Positions 33,206 to 44,806 of a stretch of DNA of 64,000 nucleotides are shown here, one piece after another. The stretch lies in contig JARFIW010000593.1 in the NCBI GenBank assembly GCA_036346225.1, positions 62,001 to 126,000 on the forward strand, written 5' to 3'. Under the pieces are notes generated by a model. That model saw only the letters and a program-made list of their open reading frames with translations. It was not told the DNA's origin and did no database searches. Made by a program: the position numbers and the translations under genes. The DNA is from Platerodrilus igneus. Its lineage: Eukaryota; Arthropoda; Insecta; Coleoptera; Lycidae. Numbering within the stretch: the first letter of the stretch is position 1; each line of letters begins with the position of its first letter.

Positions 33206-34624
33206 AAATCCTGTCTCGTCCTGTTTTCCGTGCTTGGTCCTGGTTGTCCTTCTACAACCTGTGCGTACGTCCTCCTCGTATTAATATCCGTGTCCCTGTC
33301 TCTATTCAGCGTGCTCGTCACAGTCCTGTGTACTTCCGGTAAACTGTTCTGTCTCGTGTAACTAGGTCTTGGCGTCGGTCCCCTAGTCGCACTATTGCTT
33401 CTGTATTCCTGTCCTCGTCGTTCCCAATTCGGTCAAAAATTCCTATTGTAGTCAGGCCGTCTTGGATAATTCTGTGTCCTGTTGTCAAACCTAACCGTGT
33501 TAACGTTTCGTTCTCGTATTTCTCTTGTCCGTCCTACACATACATCGTCATATCTCTGTAAATATTCTAAAAATGTCTCCCGTTCGGTGATGTTTTGTAA
33601 GGCCACGTGTTGTCTGATTTCCAGTTCAAAATGTCGTGATAGGTACTTGATTATTTGTCTGTCCGTCAATGGTGGATTAAGTTGTTTGGCCACACTGTAT
33701 TTGCGGATGGAATATTGCTCCCTAGAACCTGCAAACTCTCCCTTAAATTTTCCTGTAATCAAGTCGTCCCTAATCTGATTCTGTTTGTGATCACTCCAGT
33801 AATGTTGTAAAAATTTGTTTTCAAAGTCCTGATATGTCTCTATGTCCTGTCCTACTAAATTGTACCATGCTTCCGCATTGTCTTTCAATAAAGCCTTTAT
33901 CGTATTTAGTTTAGTCTGTTCGTCGAATAAATTTCCCACTAGATTTCTTAAGCTATTAATAAAAATTTGTGGATTTACCCTGTTATTGCCATAAAATTTC
34001 ATATGTTGGTCCAATGATACGCTACCTGTATAAAATCTGGGACCATCCCCCGTTAAACTTGACATGTTGTATTTAATACTCCCAACTTCGCGTTCTACCC
34101 TGCCTAAACTGATCCCTACATGAGTCCGTTACTTCAGTCATTTTTATATTTATCTCTTCTTCACAAAAAATGCGTACTTCGGACCTTAAATGTCCCATTT
34201 CCTGTGGAAGACCTGTAATGTTTTTCTCATTTCTATCAACCCTACTTTCTACTTCCCCCATTTTCACGGTAAGACTATTTTTAAACTATGTAAATTCTTT
34301 AGTAGATTGCTCAATTTTCCCGCTTATCTGCTCTAATTTTCGGTTGAACTCCTCCCTCGCTCTATTCGATTCTTCCCTAGCTCTATTACATTCATCGCTT
34401 AGCTGTTCTAATTTTCGGTTGGACTCCTCCCTCGCTCTATTCGATTCTTCGTTCATCCTCTCTAGCATTCTCATTATCATCTCGTTTCCTTGATCCCTTG
34501 ATTCCGTCCTCGACTGATCTCTACTGCCTCCAGCTTCTTCCATTTTCGAATTTTTTTCACACAATGCACTATCGTCACTTCCAATTTCCACTCCTTGACT
34601 CCTTAACCACTTCTTTCTCTGCAT
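33202..34624 (-). pseudogene. gag: gag of Gypsy copy 2
   Basis: Begins at the ATG at 34624 (MQRKKWLRSQGVE). The coiled-coil segment is longer than in copy 1, with about 25 extra residues made of SNRAREESNR-type repeats. Lesions: TAG after KEFT (near 34286), an extra T near 34103 causing a frameshift before the capsid, and TGA after YNRNF (near 33433). The capsid part (34065-33433) is otherwise collinear with copy 1. It ends at TAG 33202-33204 after the same T5 run. Confidence 0.85.
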
Positions 34625-34744
34625 ACGTTCAAATCACTCACACACACACTCTAAAATACCCTTAAATTTATACACAAACAGAAACTCTCTCTCAGATCGC
34701 CAGTTTCCTGGAATAAAATCACAAAAAATTTTATTTGGAACTCG

Positions 34745-34768
34745 AGCCTCACTTTTGGGTCGCCTAGT
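34745..34768 (-). promoter_or_regulatory. Primer-binding-site region of Gypsy copy 2
   Basis: On the minus strand the LTR end CACAGCA (34769-34775) is followed by ACTAGGCGACCCAAAAGTGA and GGCTCGAG. It is the same module as at 22362-22392, but the TGG start has become AGG. A further copy (TTGGTGGCAAATTCGAGAGG, about 34820-34845) lies inside the LTR. Confidence 0.5.
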
Positions 34769-37020
34769 TGCTGTGAAACCTACAAAAAACCTCACCAGAG
34801 TAAAAAAAGATATTCGAGCCTCTCGAATTTGCCACCAAGATTTGCTGAGATTCTCGCCCTGTTGAATCTCTTCTGATAATCGCCTCTTTACTCTTTCCGC
34901 CTCGGCTGCTCACCTAGTTAAAACTTTCATCCTCATTCATAAAAAAAACAAACACATTCCTACCACAAACATCAACGTTAACTCTATTTACATCAATATT
35001 CATAATACATTAAAATTTCAAAATTAAATTTCAGCATAAATTTCAGTAACATAAAATTTCAAGATTAAATTTGTCATCATTTTAATTTGCATCCAGAATT
35101 AAAGTCCTTGTAGGATGCCTACTAATTAATTTAACAATATTTGCAGACCTGAGTCTGAATAAAAGGGAGCATCTCCCACCCCTTTACGTTAATTAAACAG
35201 GTTAGTCTAATTGAGCTCAAAGACAGACCCAAATTTTCATCATAATCAAGAACTTAAACTGCTAAATACTCCTTTCTACTTAAACAAGAAAATTTCACCT
35301 TAAAATTAAAAATTTGTTGTTTGTACAAATTCACTACTGTCCATTTTTTATCAAACAAATTATAAAATTATTCAACACACACCAAAACATCAAAAATCGA
35401 ACAACAAAGCATAAGTTACCTGAAGGTTAATGCACTCGTGGCTCCAATGTACATCGTCCTTTGTTAATCACACCATTCCAACTGGGTTATGTTTACGGCT
35501 TCTGATTCTGAACGCTTTTAAAATTTTTTACACCACCATTCATCTAAAGTTGTTTCAGGGCTTCTCAGGAACTCATCTATGTATATCTAAATCTCGTTTT
35601 GTGGATCCAATCACGATTACGAATAACATTTGATTATTAACACCCCCGAAAAATAGCAAAGAAATTCATAATTCTTTCACGCTATACCCAAAACTGCCTA
35701 CTTTTGTTTATTCATTTATCGTTACTAATTTGGATAATTGGTACAGTAATACTCGCAAATATAACTAGACTTTATTACCTTGTATCTTCTCTAAATGTAC
35801 TTAATAACTTTTATCGTAGCACGTATTCTGCTTGAAGTATGGTATAACAGCAAAAATAAAGAGCAAAACTGTTTAAAGTATTGAATAAAAATCGAAAATC
35901 TAAGAGAGCGAAACTCCTATAAACACGGGTTTATATAATAGCTCGCCTGTACGTCGGTTTTGTCCCGCGACGGTCAGTTTTTAGAATTTCGCATTCTCTG
36001 TTCCCTTTTCGACAGCTCGGCACGCGATTCTACAAAATTTGCACTCGCGCCAGTTGAAAATCTAAGAAATTTTCACACGGCTCGCAAACACGTCCGAAAA
36101 CAACTATTAATTTTGTATAGAAATCGTTACGTTTACACCTCTCATATCTGCATCTTATTTCCACCAATCGCAAACGCAGCGACGTTGCTCAAATCACGCC
36201 TTCTATTATCCGTGTCTCTGCTTTACGCTTTTGTCCATCCCTTTCTACCTTGGTCTGAGTGGTACAAATCGATATTCTTTATTATGGGCTATTTGAATCC
36301 ACGTGGATTCGCGACGTGACTTTTAAATAAACGCTGTTTTGTATTTCGTGCTAAAGCATCCGACCGTTTCCAATATACGTAGAATCTGCATGTTTATCTA
36401 TTCAAATTTATTAGAACTTTGATATTTAAAAATACGCAGGTGTTCAATCATAATACTTCTACGATTTGGATATTCTACGTATTTTAACCTTCTTGATAGA
36501 TTTGTATGCTAGCAACGCGTCTCATATTTGGTATTATTGGGTTTTTGAAAGCTTTTATGCATATTATGTATTACTAATGGTTCAATTAACTCCAATTAAA
36601 ATAATAATGAATGGCATTGACTTCTACCATTTAATTTTTAGCGAATACTAATTAAATATTAATTATTATCTGTACACTTTGTTTAACACCCATTACCCAA
36701 AAATTGAATCAATTAATATAAATTTTGCCCGTAATTTCTATTTGTTTCTTGGAACAATTAAATTAAATACACGTTGAGCATCTTAATTCTGCTTCTTTTT
36801 ATAGAAAGCGTCTAGTGAATAATTTAAATCCCTTATTTTTAATAACGCGTATTATCTAATAAAATTCTATACAAACCCTACATTCTAATTGAATGATTTA
36901 AATCTTCACATTAGGCATTTTAATTACGCGTACTTTTTCCCAAAGCTTCCTTATACACGGTGATTAAAATTATTTAATGTCGTTAATAATTAATTTTCTA
37001 CCCTGTTCTAAATATGAGTA
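34769..37020 (-). repeat. 5' LTR of Gypsy copy 2
   Basis: Runs from TACTCATATTTAGAAC at 37020 down to CACAGCA at 34769, 2.25 kb. TATATAAA is at 35930-35937 (minus strand) and GCTCTCTTAG at about 35900-35910. It is clearly diverged from the LTRs of copy 1 but close to its own partner at 29476-31373. Confidence 0.9.
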
Positions 37021-37051
37021 ATATATATATATATATATATATATAANNNNN

Positions 37052-37107
<56 letters not shown>

Positions 37108-37111
37108 GTGT
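37021..37111. repeat. (AT)n with (GTAT)n tail, containing a 5-base assembly gap
   Basis: AT run interrupted by NNNNN at 37047-37051, then TATG/TGTA repeats to about 37111. True length unknown. Confidence 0.9.
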
Positions 37112-37314
37112 ATGTGTATAGATTTCGAATTTTGCAAATTGTGTCTGACTACATCGGTACTTATAATTTTGCACATAATTCTCCCTTATCATACTTAAGG
37201 AATAGTTTCACCCTTTCACTGAATAAATTAAAACTCATAAATAACGCAATAGAAAATATTCAAAACGTTTGCATCCAATCCTCCAATTGTTTATAATAGA
37301 AATATCCATTAACA

Positions 37315-39795
37315 AAAGGTCCACAAAAGCCGGTCTTGGGGGTGGCAGCAACCCCTATATTACAAAAATTGTAGCTTGTAAATAACGGGATAGAAAATTT
37401 TTAAGATTTTTATACAATCCTTTAATAGTACATTACAAATCATCAGTCAGCAACGTTGTACCAAAGTCAGTCTAGAGGGTGGCAGCAACCCCTATTCTAA
37501 AAAAATGTTAAGCTCCTAAACAACTCGTTAGAAGAATTTAAAAATTTTCGCATGCACTGTTTAAGAGTCTATAAAATACTCATCCACTAGCAATGGTGAG
37601 CCAAAGCCAGTCTTGGGGTGGAAACAACCCCTAAACTAAATAAATTGTATCTGGTTAAAAATTTTTATAGTTTTAACATGAAATCATCCAACACACTATT
37701 ACAAAAAAAAACACACGTAACGGGACGTGAAAGCCAGCTTTGAGGGTGAAAGTAACCCCTACATTGAAAAAAATTGTAGTTCGTAAACAGTCCGATGTAA
37801 AAGATTTTAAATTGTCACATGCAATCCTATAATTTAATACAAAAATATTTACTAGCAACGGTGCATTAAAACCAGTCTTGCGGACAGCAGCAACCCCTAT
37901 ACTGAAAAACATTATAGTTCATAAACGGCACGATACACAATTTTTAAAATTTTCACATGCAATCTTTTAATAGTTTCCTTCAAAACTACTCTCAGGTAAT
38001 ACTGTGCCAAAGCCAGTCTTGAGGGTAGCAGCACCCCTTAAACAAAATAAAATGTACCTCGTAAAGGGGTATAAAACAAGTTTCACGTGCAATTCTCTAA
38101 TAGTTCTAATAGTCTACTATAAACACGAACACCACTAGAAGCACACAAAGGTCAGTCTTGGGGGCGGCAACAACCCTTAAACTAAATAAATTGTACTACG
38201 TACAGGACTGGGTAAAAAATTTCCACATGCAATCCTTTAATAGTTTATTGCAAAGATAAACGCCGTCAACGGTTGGGAAAAGCCAGTCTTGGGGAATGCA
38301 GCAACCCCTATACTAAAAAACATTATAGTTCGTAAACGGCTTGATAGAAAGTTTTCAAAATTTGCACATACAATGCTTAATAATGTATAACAAAAACATC
38401 CACCAACAACAGTGCACCAAAACCAGTCTTGACGGTAGCAGCAACCCTTAAACTAAATAAATTGTACCTCGTATAAGACTGGAAAAAAATTTTCACGTGC
38501 AATCTTCTAATAATCTGTTCTAAAAATAAACACCACCAACAGCGCACGAAGATCAGTTTTGGGAGGTGGCAGCAACCCTTATACAGGAAAATATTATAGC
38601 TCGTAGACGGTTCAACAGAAAACTTTAAAAATTTTCAAATGCAATGCTTAATAGCCTACAATAAAAACATCTACCAGCAATGGTATGCCAAAGTTAGGCT
38701 TGGGATGGCAACAACCCCTAAACTAAATAAACTGTATCTGACTAAAATTTGTTATAGTTTTAACATGAAATCATTCAACACCCTATTACAAAAATATACA
38801 CACGTAACGGGGCGTGAAAGCCAGCTTTGGGAGTGAAAGTAACCCCTACATTAAAAGAAATTGTAGTTCGTAAACGGTGCGATGTAAAAATTTTTAAATA
38901 ATCACATGCAATCCTATAATTTAATATAAAAATATTTACTAGCAACGGTGCATTAAAGCTAGTCTTGGGAACGGCAGCAACCCTTATTCTGAAAAACATT
39001 ATAGTTCATAAACGGCACGATACACAATTTTTAAAATTTTCACATGCAATCTTCTAATAGTTTTCTTCAAAACTACTCTCAGGCAATCCTGTGCCAAAGC
39101 CAGTCTTCGGGGTAGCAGCAACCATTAAACTAAATAAACTGTACCTCGTAAAGGAGTGGAAAATAAGTTTCACGTGCAATTTTCTAATAGTCCTAATAGT
39201 CTACTACAAACATAAACACCACTAGAAGCACACGAAGGTTAGTTTTGGGAATTGTAACGACCCTTAAACTAAATAAATTGTACCTCGTACAGAATCAGGT
39301 AAAAAGTTTCCACATGCAATCATTTAATTGTCTATTACAAAGATAAACACCGTCAACAATTGGCGAAAGCCAGTCTTGGGGATTGCAGCAACCCTTATAC
39401 TAAAAAACATTATAGCTCGTAAACGACTTGATGGAAAGTTTTCAAAATTTACACATACAATGCTTAATAATGTATAACAAAAACATCCACCAACAACAGT
39501 GCACCAAAACCAGTCTTGAGGGTAGCAGCAACCCTTAAACTACATAAATTGTACCTCGTATAAGACTGGAACAAATTTTCACACGCATTCCTCTAATAAT
39601 ATGTTCTAAAAATAAGCACCACCAACAGCGCACGAAGGTCAGTTTTGGGAGGTGGCAGCAACCCTTATACAGGAAAATATTATAGCTCGTAAACGGTTCA
39701 ACAAAAAACCTTAAAAATTTTTTTAATGCAATGCTTAGTAGCCTACAATCAAAACATCCATCAGCAATGGTATGTAAGTTAGTTTTGGTGATAGC
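37315..39795. repeat. Satellite of about 136-bp monomers in an 8-mer higher-order repeat of about 1087 bp
   Basis: Nineteen monomers can be recognised by a RCCAGTCTTGRGGGTRGCAGCAACCCYTA core followed by AAAYTATAGYTCGTAAACGG or AAATTGTACCTCGTA and TTTCACATGCAATC. Core spacing runs from 125 to 142 bp. Monomers are strongly diverged from neighbours, but the eighth next monomer matches closely (37732 with 38818, 37871 with 38958, and so on). This gives two tandem copies of an 8-monomer block. The segment 37112-37314 before it has no other feature. The array is cut on the right by a LINE 3' end at about 39795. Confidence 0.85.
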
Positions 39796-40929
39796 AGCAA
39801 CCCTTCATCATTATTAGGTCTTCAGTCCTGGAACTGGTTAGACGCATACTATCATTATTTCCTATTCTGAACTAACCAACGCATTTCCCTGAAACTTGCA
39901 CTGTCTGCTTCTATCACTATCTGATCTGGGTCTAAATTTACATCCTTTTTCCTATCTCTGCTTGTAATATATCCCATACTATTCCCCAAAAATGCCTTAG
40001 AATGCATTTTGCCCTTCTATTTCTAATATTTTTTTCCACAGATATCCTTGTTCTCCTACTATTTCTATAACCTAATTGTTATTAACTTTGTCTGTCCATG
40101 CTATCTTCCTCATGCATCTGAAGCACAACATTCCAAAAGGCTGCTACCGTTTTTCTGTCCACTTTTCCTACTGTCCGTATTTCATAGGCATACTGTGGTG
40201 TGCTCCACACATATGCTTTCAACAATTTCCTTCTTGTTTCTATGTTTGTTGTCTTTCATTATAGGCGCTGTTCTTTCTTGTTAGATGCAGTTCGGTCCCC
40301 TTCAATTGTTTTACAATTATTACCCTATTCCTCAGACATTCAGTGGTAAGCAGCCTGTCCCTGCCAAGTTCCCCTAGCACTAGAACATTTACCAATTTAA
40401 TATTTTTTCCAATATATCTTTTCGCACAGTCAACATTAGTTGCAGATGTTTTACAACCAACACCTGTAGTTGTTTATAATAATCATCAGATTTATCTGCC
40501 CTTATTTTTTCGTTATTAGGTTTCAGTCTCAAAACTGGTTGGACACGTACCTGCACTTATTTATACTCTGAGCTAGCCTACACAGTTCCCTGAAATTCTC
40601 ACACAGCCTGTATACAGCACGGTTCCCCTTCTATTGTTTTCTAATTTTATGCCTTATTTCACCGAGATTCAGTGAAGGGGATTAAGCAGCCATGGCTGCC
40701 AGGATCTCCCAACACTTAGACATTTGCCGAATTAATAGTTTTCCAGTAAATCCTGGCACACAATTAACATTATTCGAGAATATTGCCAAACCAATACTTG
40801 TAGTTGGTTATAATAATCATCACGTTTAAGTACAGTTACTTTTTTCGTCATTAATTTATCTATCTTGGGACTGGTTGGATGCGTATCTCCATTGATTTAT
40901 ATTCTGAGCTAGTATACACATTTCCCCCT

Positions 40930-41345
40930 TTTCTATTGATTTTTCCATCATCACCTTCATAGCTAAAATAGCCTCCCGTGTTCCTTTGTTTTGCCTAAAC
41001 CCAAATTGGCTTCTCCTAGTATTTCTTCAGCTCGTTTTTCTATTCGCCTTTGTACAATTCTAGTTAATACTTATGATACGTGTGCTGTCAAAAATATTGT
41101 TCAAAAATTTTCGCTTCTATCCGCGCCTTTCTTTTTTGGTATGGTTATATGATGTTACGTTTGAAATCTTTTGGTATCTTGCCTGTCTCACACATATAGC
41201 TTACAAGTTGGAAGAAACGTTCAGTTACTGCTTGTCCAGCGGCTTTTAGAGTTTCTGCTTGCATCTTATCTGTACCCGAAGCCTTACTATTTTTCAAACC
41301 CTTTAATGCTAATTCAAACTCATTTCTAAGTATAGGATATCCCAA
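40930..41345 (-). pseudogene. LINE RT N-terminal part
   Basis: FELALKGLKNSKASGTDKMQ and AETLKAAGQAVTERFFQLVS lead into ITIPKKKGADRSENF, SLTAHVSKVLTRIVQRRIEK (with a stop), EILGEANLG, an RQNKGTREAILAMKVM-type segment and MEKSIEKG, where RT breaks off. Several frame changes. No palm. Confidence 0.7.
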
Positions 41346-41590
41346 GTCATCATTTTCAATGTCTGATTCCTGTTCTAATGCAGATAGTTTCTCTTCTGCA
41401 TATAAATTCCCTATATATTCTTGCTATCTACCCACTTTCTCTACGTTTTCTATGATGTTGTTTCCTCCTGCGTTCCTTATATTTTTGCTATACGGTTTTA
41501 TATTCCTAAAATTGATTCTAATTAGTTTGTATGCATGTCTGTCTTTCCTATTTCCAGCTTAGTTTGTATCTCTTTGCATTTTTCATCAAT

Positions 41591-41857
41591 TCATTGTTCT
41601 TTAGCTTTCCTGCATTTGCGAATAATTTCCCATTTTATGACTTCGTATCTCTGTTTTCCTGTTTCATTTGATTTATTTTTGTGCCTTTGTCTTTCTTCTA
41701 TTAAATTCAGGATATCCTTTGTTGTCCATGGTTTGGTATTTTCTTTTTGTGTATACCCCAGAATATCTCTGCCCGCCATGTCTAGGCTGGATTTAATGTT
41801 ATTCCATTCTGTTTCTACTTCCTTAGTATCAGATATTTTACGGATATCTTTTAGCAA
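41591..41857 (-). pseudogene. LINE linker between endonuclease and RT
   Basis: Open frame with WNNIKSSLDMAGRDILGYTQ, TKPWTTKDILNLIEERQRHK and WEIIRKCRKAKEQ. The KPW-T--I--LI-ER pattern is standard in this LINE group just before RT. Confidence 0.65.
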
Positions 41858-42066
41858 TTCATTTGACTTTTTTCGAATATTTGTTGAATATCTTTATCTT
41901 TTAGTTTCTCTAAGTCAAAGTGCCTTTTTTTGTTTCTTTTTTTCAAATTTTTGAATTTATGTGCGGCCTTCATAATTACGATGTTGTGGTCAGTGTCTAT
42001 ATCTGCTTCTGGGTAGTTTCTAAAGTCTTTTACTTGATTCCTAAACCGTTGTCTAACACACAACAT
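41851..42066 (-). pseudogene. LINE APE-endonuclease C-terminal part
   Basis: Minus strand RQRFRNQVKDFRNYPEADID and DTDHNIVIMKAAHKFKNLKK: the final SDH-type motif (here TDH) of APE-like endonucleases with the preceding rfrn-vkd-r-yp-adid segment. The 5' part of the domain is missing or too decayed to read. Confidence 0.7.
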
Positions 42067-42180
42067 AAAGGAAGATACCTACATCACAAACATCTGATTT
42101 TGTAAACGGTCAGGGATTTATGTTTCTCAATCCCTTCTCTTATTGCTGGTTCTGGAACAATATCTTCAGTATTCTTTCAC

Positions 42181-44190
42181 ATAAATCGAATTATACCATA
42201 ATAGTAAAATAATTCTAAAATAACCTTTTGTTAAAAAAAATTTCAATAAAGCCTGCTTTTTCTAGATTATTGATAATTGAAGTTTTGTACACGGTTTCTG
42301 AAGCTGTGAAATATGGGTAAGACAAATAAAATATTTTTTTTCAGAATGGCTAGCGTCATCTTAGAGTTCAGGCAGAAGTAAAGAATGGGCTATCGAAAAA
42401 CTGGATATTGCCCTGAAAAAACAAAAAAAAATCTGTTTCTCAGAACTACTTTTGAGTATTGTATTTAAATAAGTTCAGGTGATGCACACAAAGCCTTTTG
42501 CACATTTTTGCACCAACGAAGTTATATTGTGAAGTGATTAAGTTTTGAAATTTTAGTGTAAGGTAGGCTGTCATTAATTACTATGTTCCATTATAGCAGC
42601 TTTCCCAGATCGCTAATACATACATACTATAAACCATAATTAGCTTTACATGCCACCACCTTAAACCATTTTGTAGACATTTTAATGCAAATATGTTAAT
42701 AAACTATACGAGAACGCTTTATGCATCTAAACGAACATAGGAATGACCAAATATTGTACTGACGAGGAAATTCTTTTTACAATATCCAAAAAAAAAATTT
42801 GTATTTCAAGTTAAAGATTTTCATAACCCATAAACTCTTCAGCATCTTTTGTTAAAGTGTGCAAAAGACTTTCTTTAAAATATTGGCGGTGCGCTTTAAA
42901 CGTGTTCCAAAGAATTCCTTTTATTTTCATTTTTGGCTTAAAATTGTCGGAAACGGCGGCGTCCGCACATTTAAACGCACGCTCTATTAGTCAATTAACA
43001 CCACGAAAGAATGCAGCTTTTTCAATAATTTGTATGTATGTTTCAAATTTCTTCAAACATTGGTAAAGAATAAAAAAAGAATTTAAGTGGTTTCATAGAA
43101 AAATGGTGATGTTTTTTACAAACCGGAACTATTCTTTTAGTAATTTCACAAAGTGGAAGATCGTTTCTGCTTACGTTTTGAGCTTTGATATCATTCATGC
43201 AAGTAGCAGCTCATTCTCAAAATGCCGACGGTAAAACATTTTTTGTAGTGCAGTTGAATCATCGCTAGTTATTGAATAATACCTACCGCGATGTTCAGCT
43301 CCAATTAAATAATTGTATAATCATCACACCAATAAAATCTATTAGCGTATGCAAAAGCAAAATAAATTAAAATAAATTTATCGAACATTTATTTTCTGAC
43401 GCCTGCATCAAAATAATCCGTTTTAACGTCTTGATTTACACAAGCGTATCAATAAGATGTAAAAACTACCAACCTTTCTAGAATTAATAGAATTAAGGTT
43501 TTGTATTAAAAAAAGGTCATCAAATTTGAAATCTAAACCACTTCTTGATCATGGAAAACTATGATAATAATTTAAAGTGACATTTAAAGTAACATCCTGA
43601 TATAATTTATAAAACATTGGGAATGCATACACATGTTTTAATTTAACAGCGCATCGACACAAAGTAGAGTATTATAATGCGTACGCAGCACTTTGAGAGA
43701 CGGTAGTATTAATATCATCAGAAAGCGGTCGAGTATTGATGTTGTAAGTTTATTCACTTACCATCTGATGATAATACTACTGGAACGTTTGAAGTCGCCA
43801 GGCAACAGAAAAACAAACGATTAAATGTAGAATGTCCAATTACTCATATCTTAGTCTCTCTTAAGGTATTAATTGTATGTTTCATCTCTGTTACTTAAAA
43901 GAGTTATTGACAACGCTGCAGGAAGCAAATCTGATATCAGATTTAATGTAAAATGAAAGGAACATATACGACAGATGCAAAATTAAATGGCTTTGAACGG
44001 ACTCTACAATGATAGGAAAATAAAAAATAGTGTATATCTATATATTTTACTATTATACAATGCTTTTGTGATTTTGGGCTTCTTCAAAAAATAAACAACA
44101 ATATACTCCACATATGTAATGACCTATTTCCGCTATTTCTGGTGGACACTAAAACGTATCAACTTTGTAAGGACGCAGAATTGTTAGCAA

Positions 44191-44194
<4 letters not shown>
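42181..44194. other. Non-coding AT-rich stretch
   Basis: No recognisable coding sequence. An imperfect inverted repeat of about 20 bp (GGTAGTATTAATATCATCAGA near 43704 and TCTGATGATAATACTACTGG near 43765) is the only structure seen. Confidence 0.5.
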
Positions 44195-44264
<70 letters not shown>

Positions 44265-44288
44265 TACATAATTATATATATAAAGTAT
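44195..44288. repeat. Compound (AT)n microsatellite
   Basis: AT runs broken by TATATTATATATATAAAT and ACATAATTATA interruptions. Confidence 0.9.
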
Positions 44289-44806
44289 ATAACTTTAAAA
44301 TATAAAAGACATTCAGATTTATACAATGCTTTAAAAATGCAATAAAAAAAAAATTTCAATGTGTACTTTCTAACCTGAAATGTTCTAAAAAATAATTTAA
44401 AATATTTTAATCAGGTTGTTGAGTAATAACGTTATTGTATAACATAAATGTTTATTAAAACATTTAACAAAAGCTTAGTTTACTTTTATAATTTGTCATA
44501 ATTGATAGTTATAAACAAAATATATTTTATTTAACCCCTTTATGAAATGAAATTAACATGTGGCTGAAGTTACATTCAGATTCATATTCACATTTATTTT
44601 TAATCCCGCCCAGTCAAGCGGACCAAATCAATACCTATATGGAAAAAACTTAAAATTAAAATCAAGTTCTTCTACCATCGATACAATGTTAAAAAACACC
44701 AAAACTACTACAAACCTGCCGCATTAAATCAATCCACACGAAAACAAAATCGCAGGGTACATTAATCTCTAAATACAACAAAGAAAATCAACTTCCAAAC
44801 CAGGGG
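44289..44806. other. AT-rich flank of the 140-bp satellite array
   Basis: No gene recognised. The last 40 bases grade into the first, diverged satellite monomer. Confidence 0.4.

Larger units (their letters stand above)
29476..37020 (-). mobile_element. Non-autonomous Gypsy-type LTR retrotransposon, copy 2 (3' LTR truncated)
   Basis: Same family as 20137-27737 in opposite orientation. Order on the minus strand: 5' LTR (37020-34769), PBS, gag, pol lacking RT palm/RNase H/integrase, polypurine tract, and 3' LTR (31373-29476) lacking its last few hundred bases. The start of the element abuts an (AT)n tract at 37021. The lesions differ from those of copy 1, but the large pol deletion is the same. 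Confidence 0.9.
39796..42180 (-). mobile_element. RTE-like LINE remnant with amplified 3' tail
   Basis: On the minus strand: the end of an APE endonuclease, the EN-RT linker and the first third of RT. The sequence then jumps at about 40930 to 3'-tail sequence that occurs in about three partial tandem copies (39.8-40.1, 40.3-40.6 and 40.65-40.93 kb, period about 345 bp). The terminal tail matches the short insert at 9286-9560. The RT palm with its FADD-type box is absent. LINE clade inferred from the GTREAI and TDHNIVIMK-type motifs, not certain. Confidence 0.75.

Noticed and set aside
36970..37192. Open frames encoding YIYIYI repeats at (AT)n tracts (also 27582-27779 and 44142-44345)
   Set aside because: Translation of the AT microsatellite.
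37315..39795. CRISPR-like spacing in the 136-bp satellite
   Set aside because: Whole monomers are repeated with gradual divergence and higher-order periodicity. There are no short identical repeats with unique spacers, and the genome is eukaryotic.
41359..41954. Plus-strand open frames rich in Phe, Ser and Leu
   Set aside because: Antisense of the LINE endonuclease/linker frames on the minus strand. Composition is that of an A-rich coding strand read backwards.
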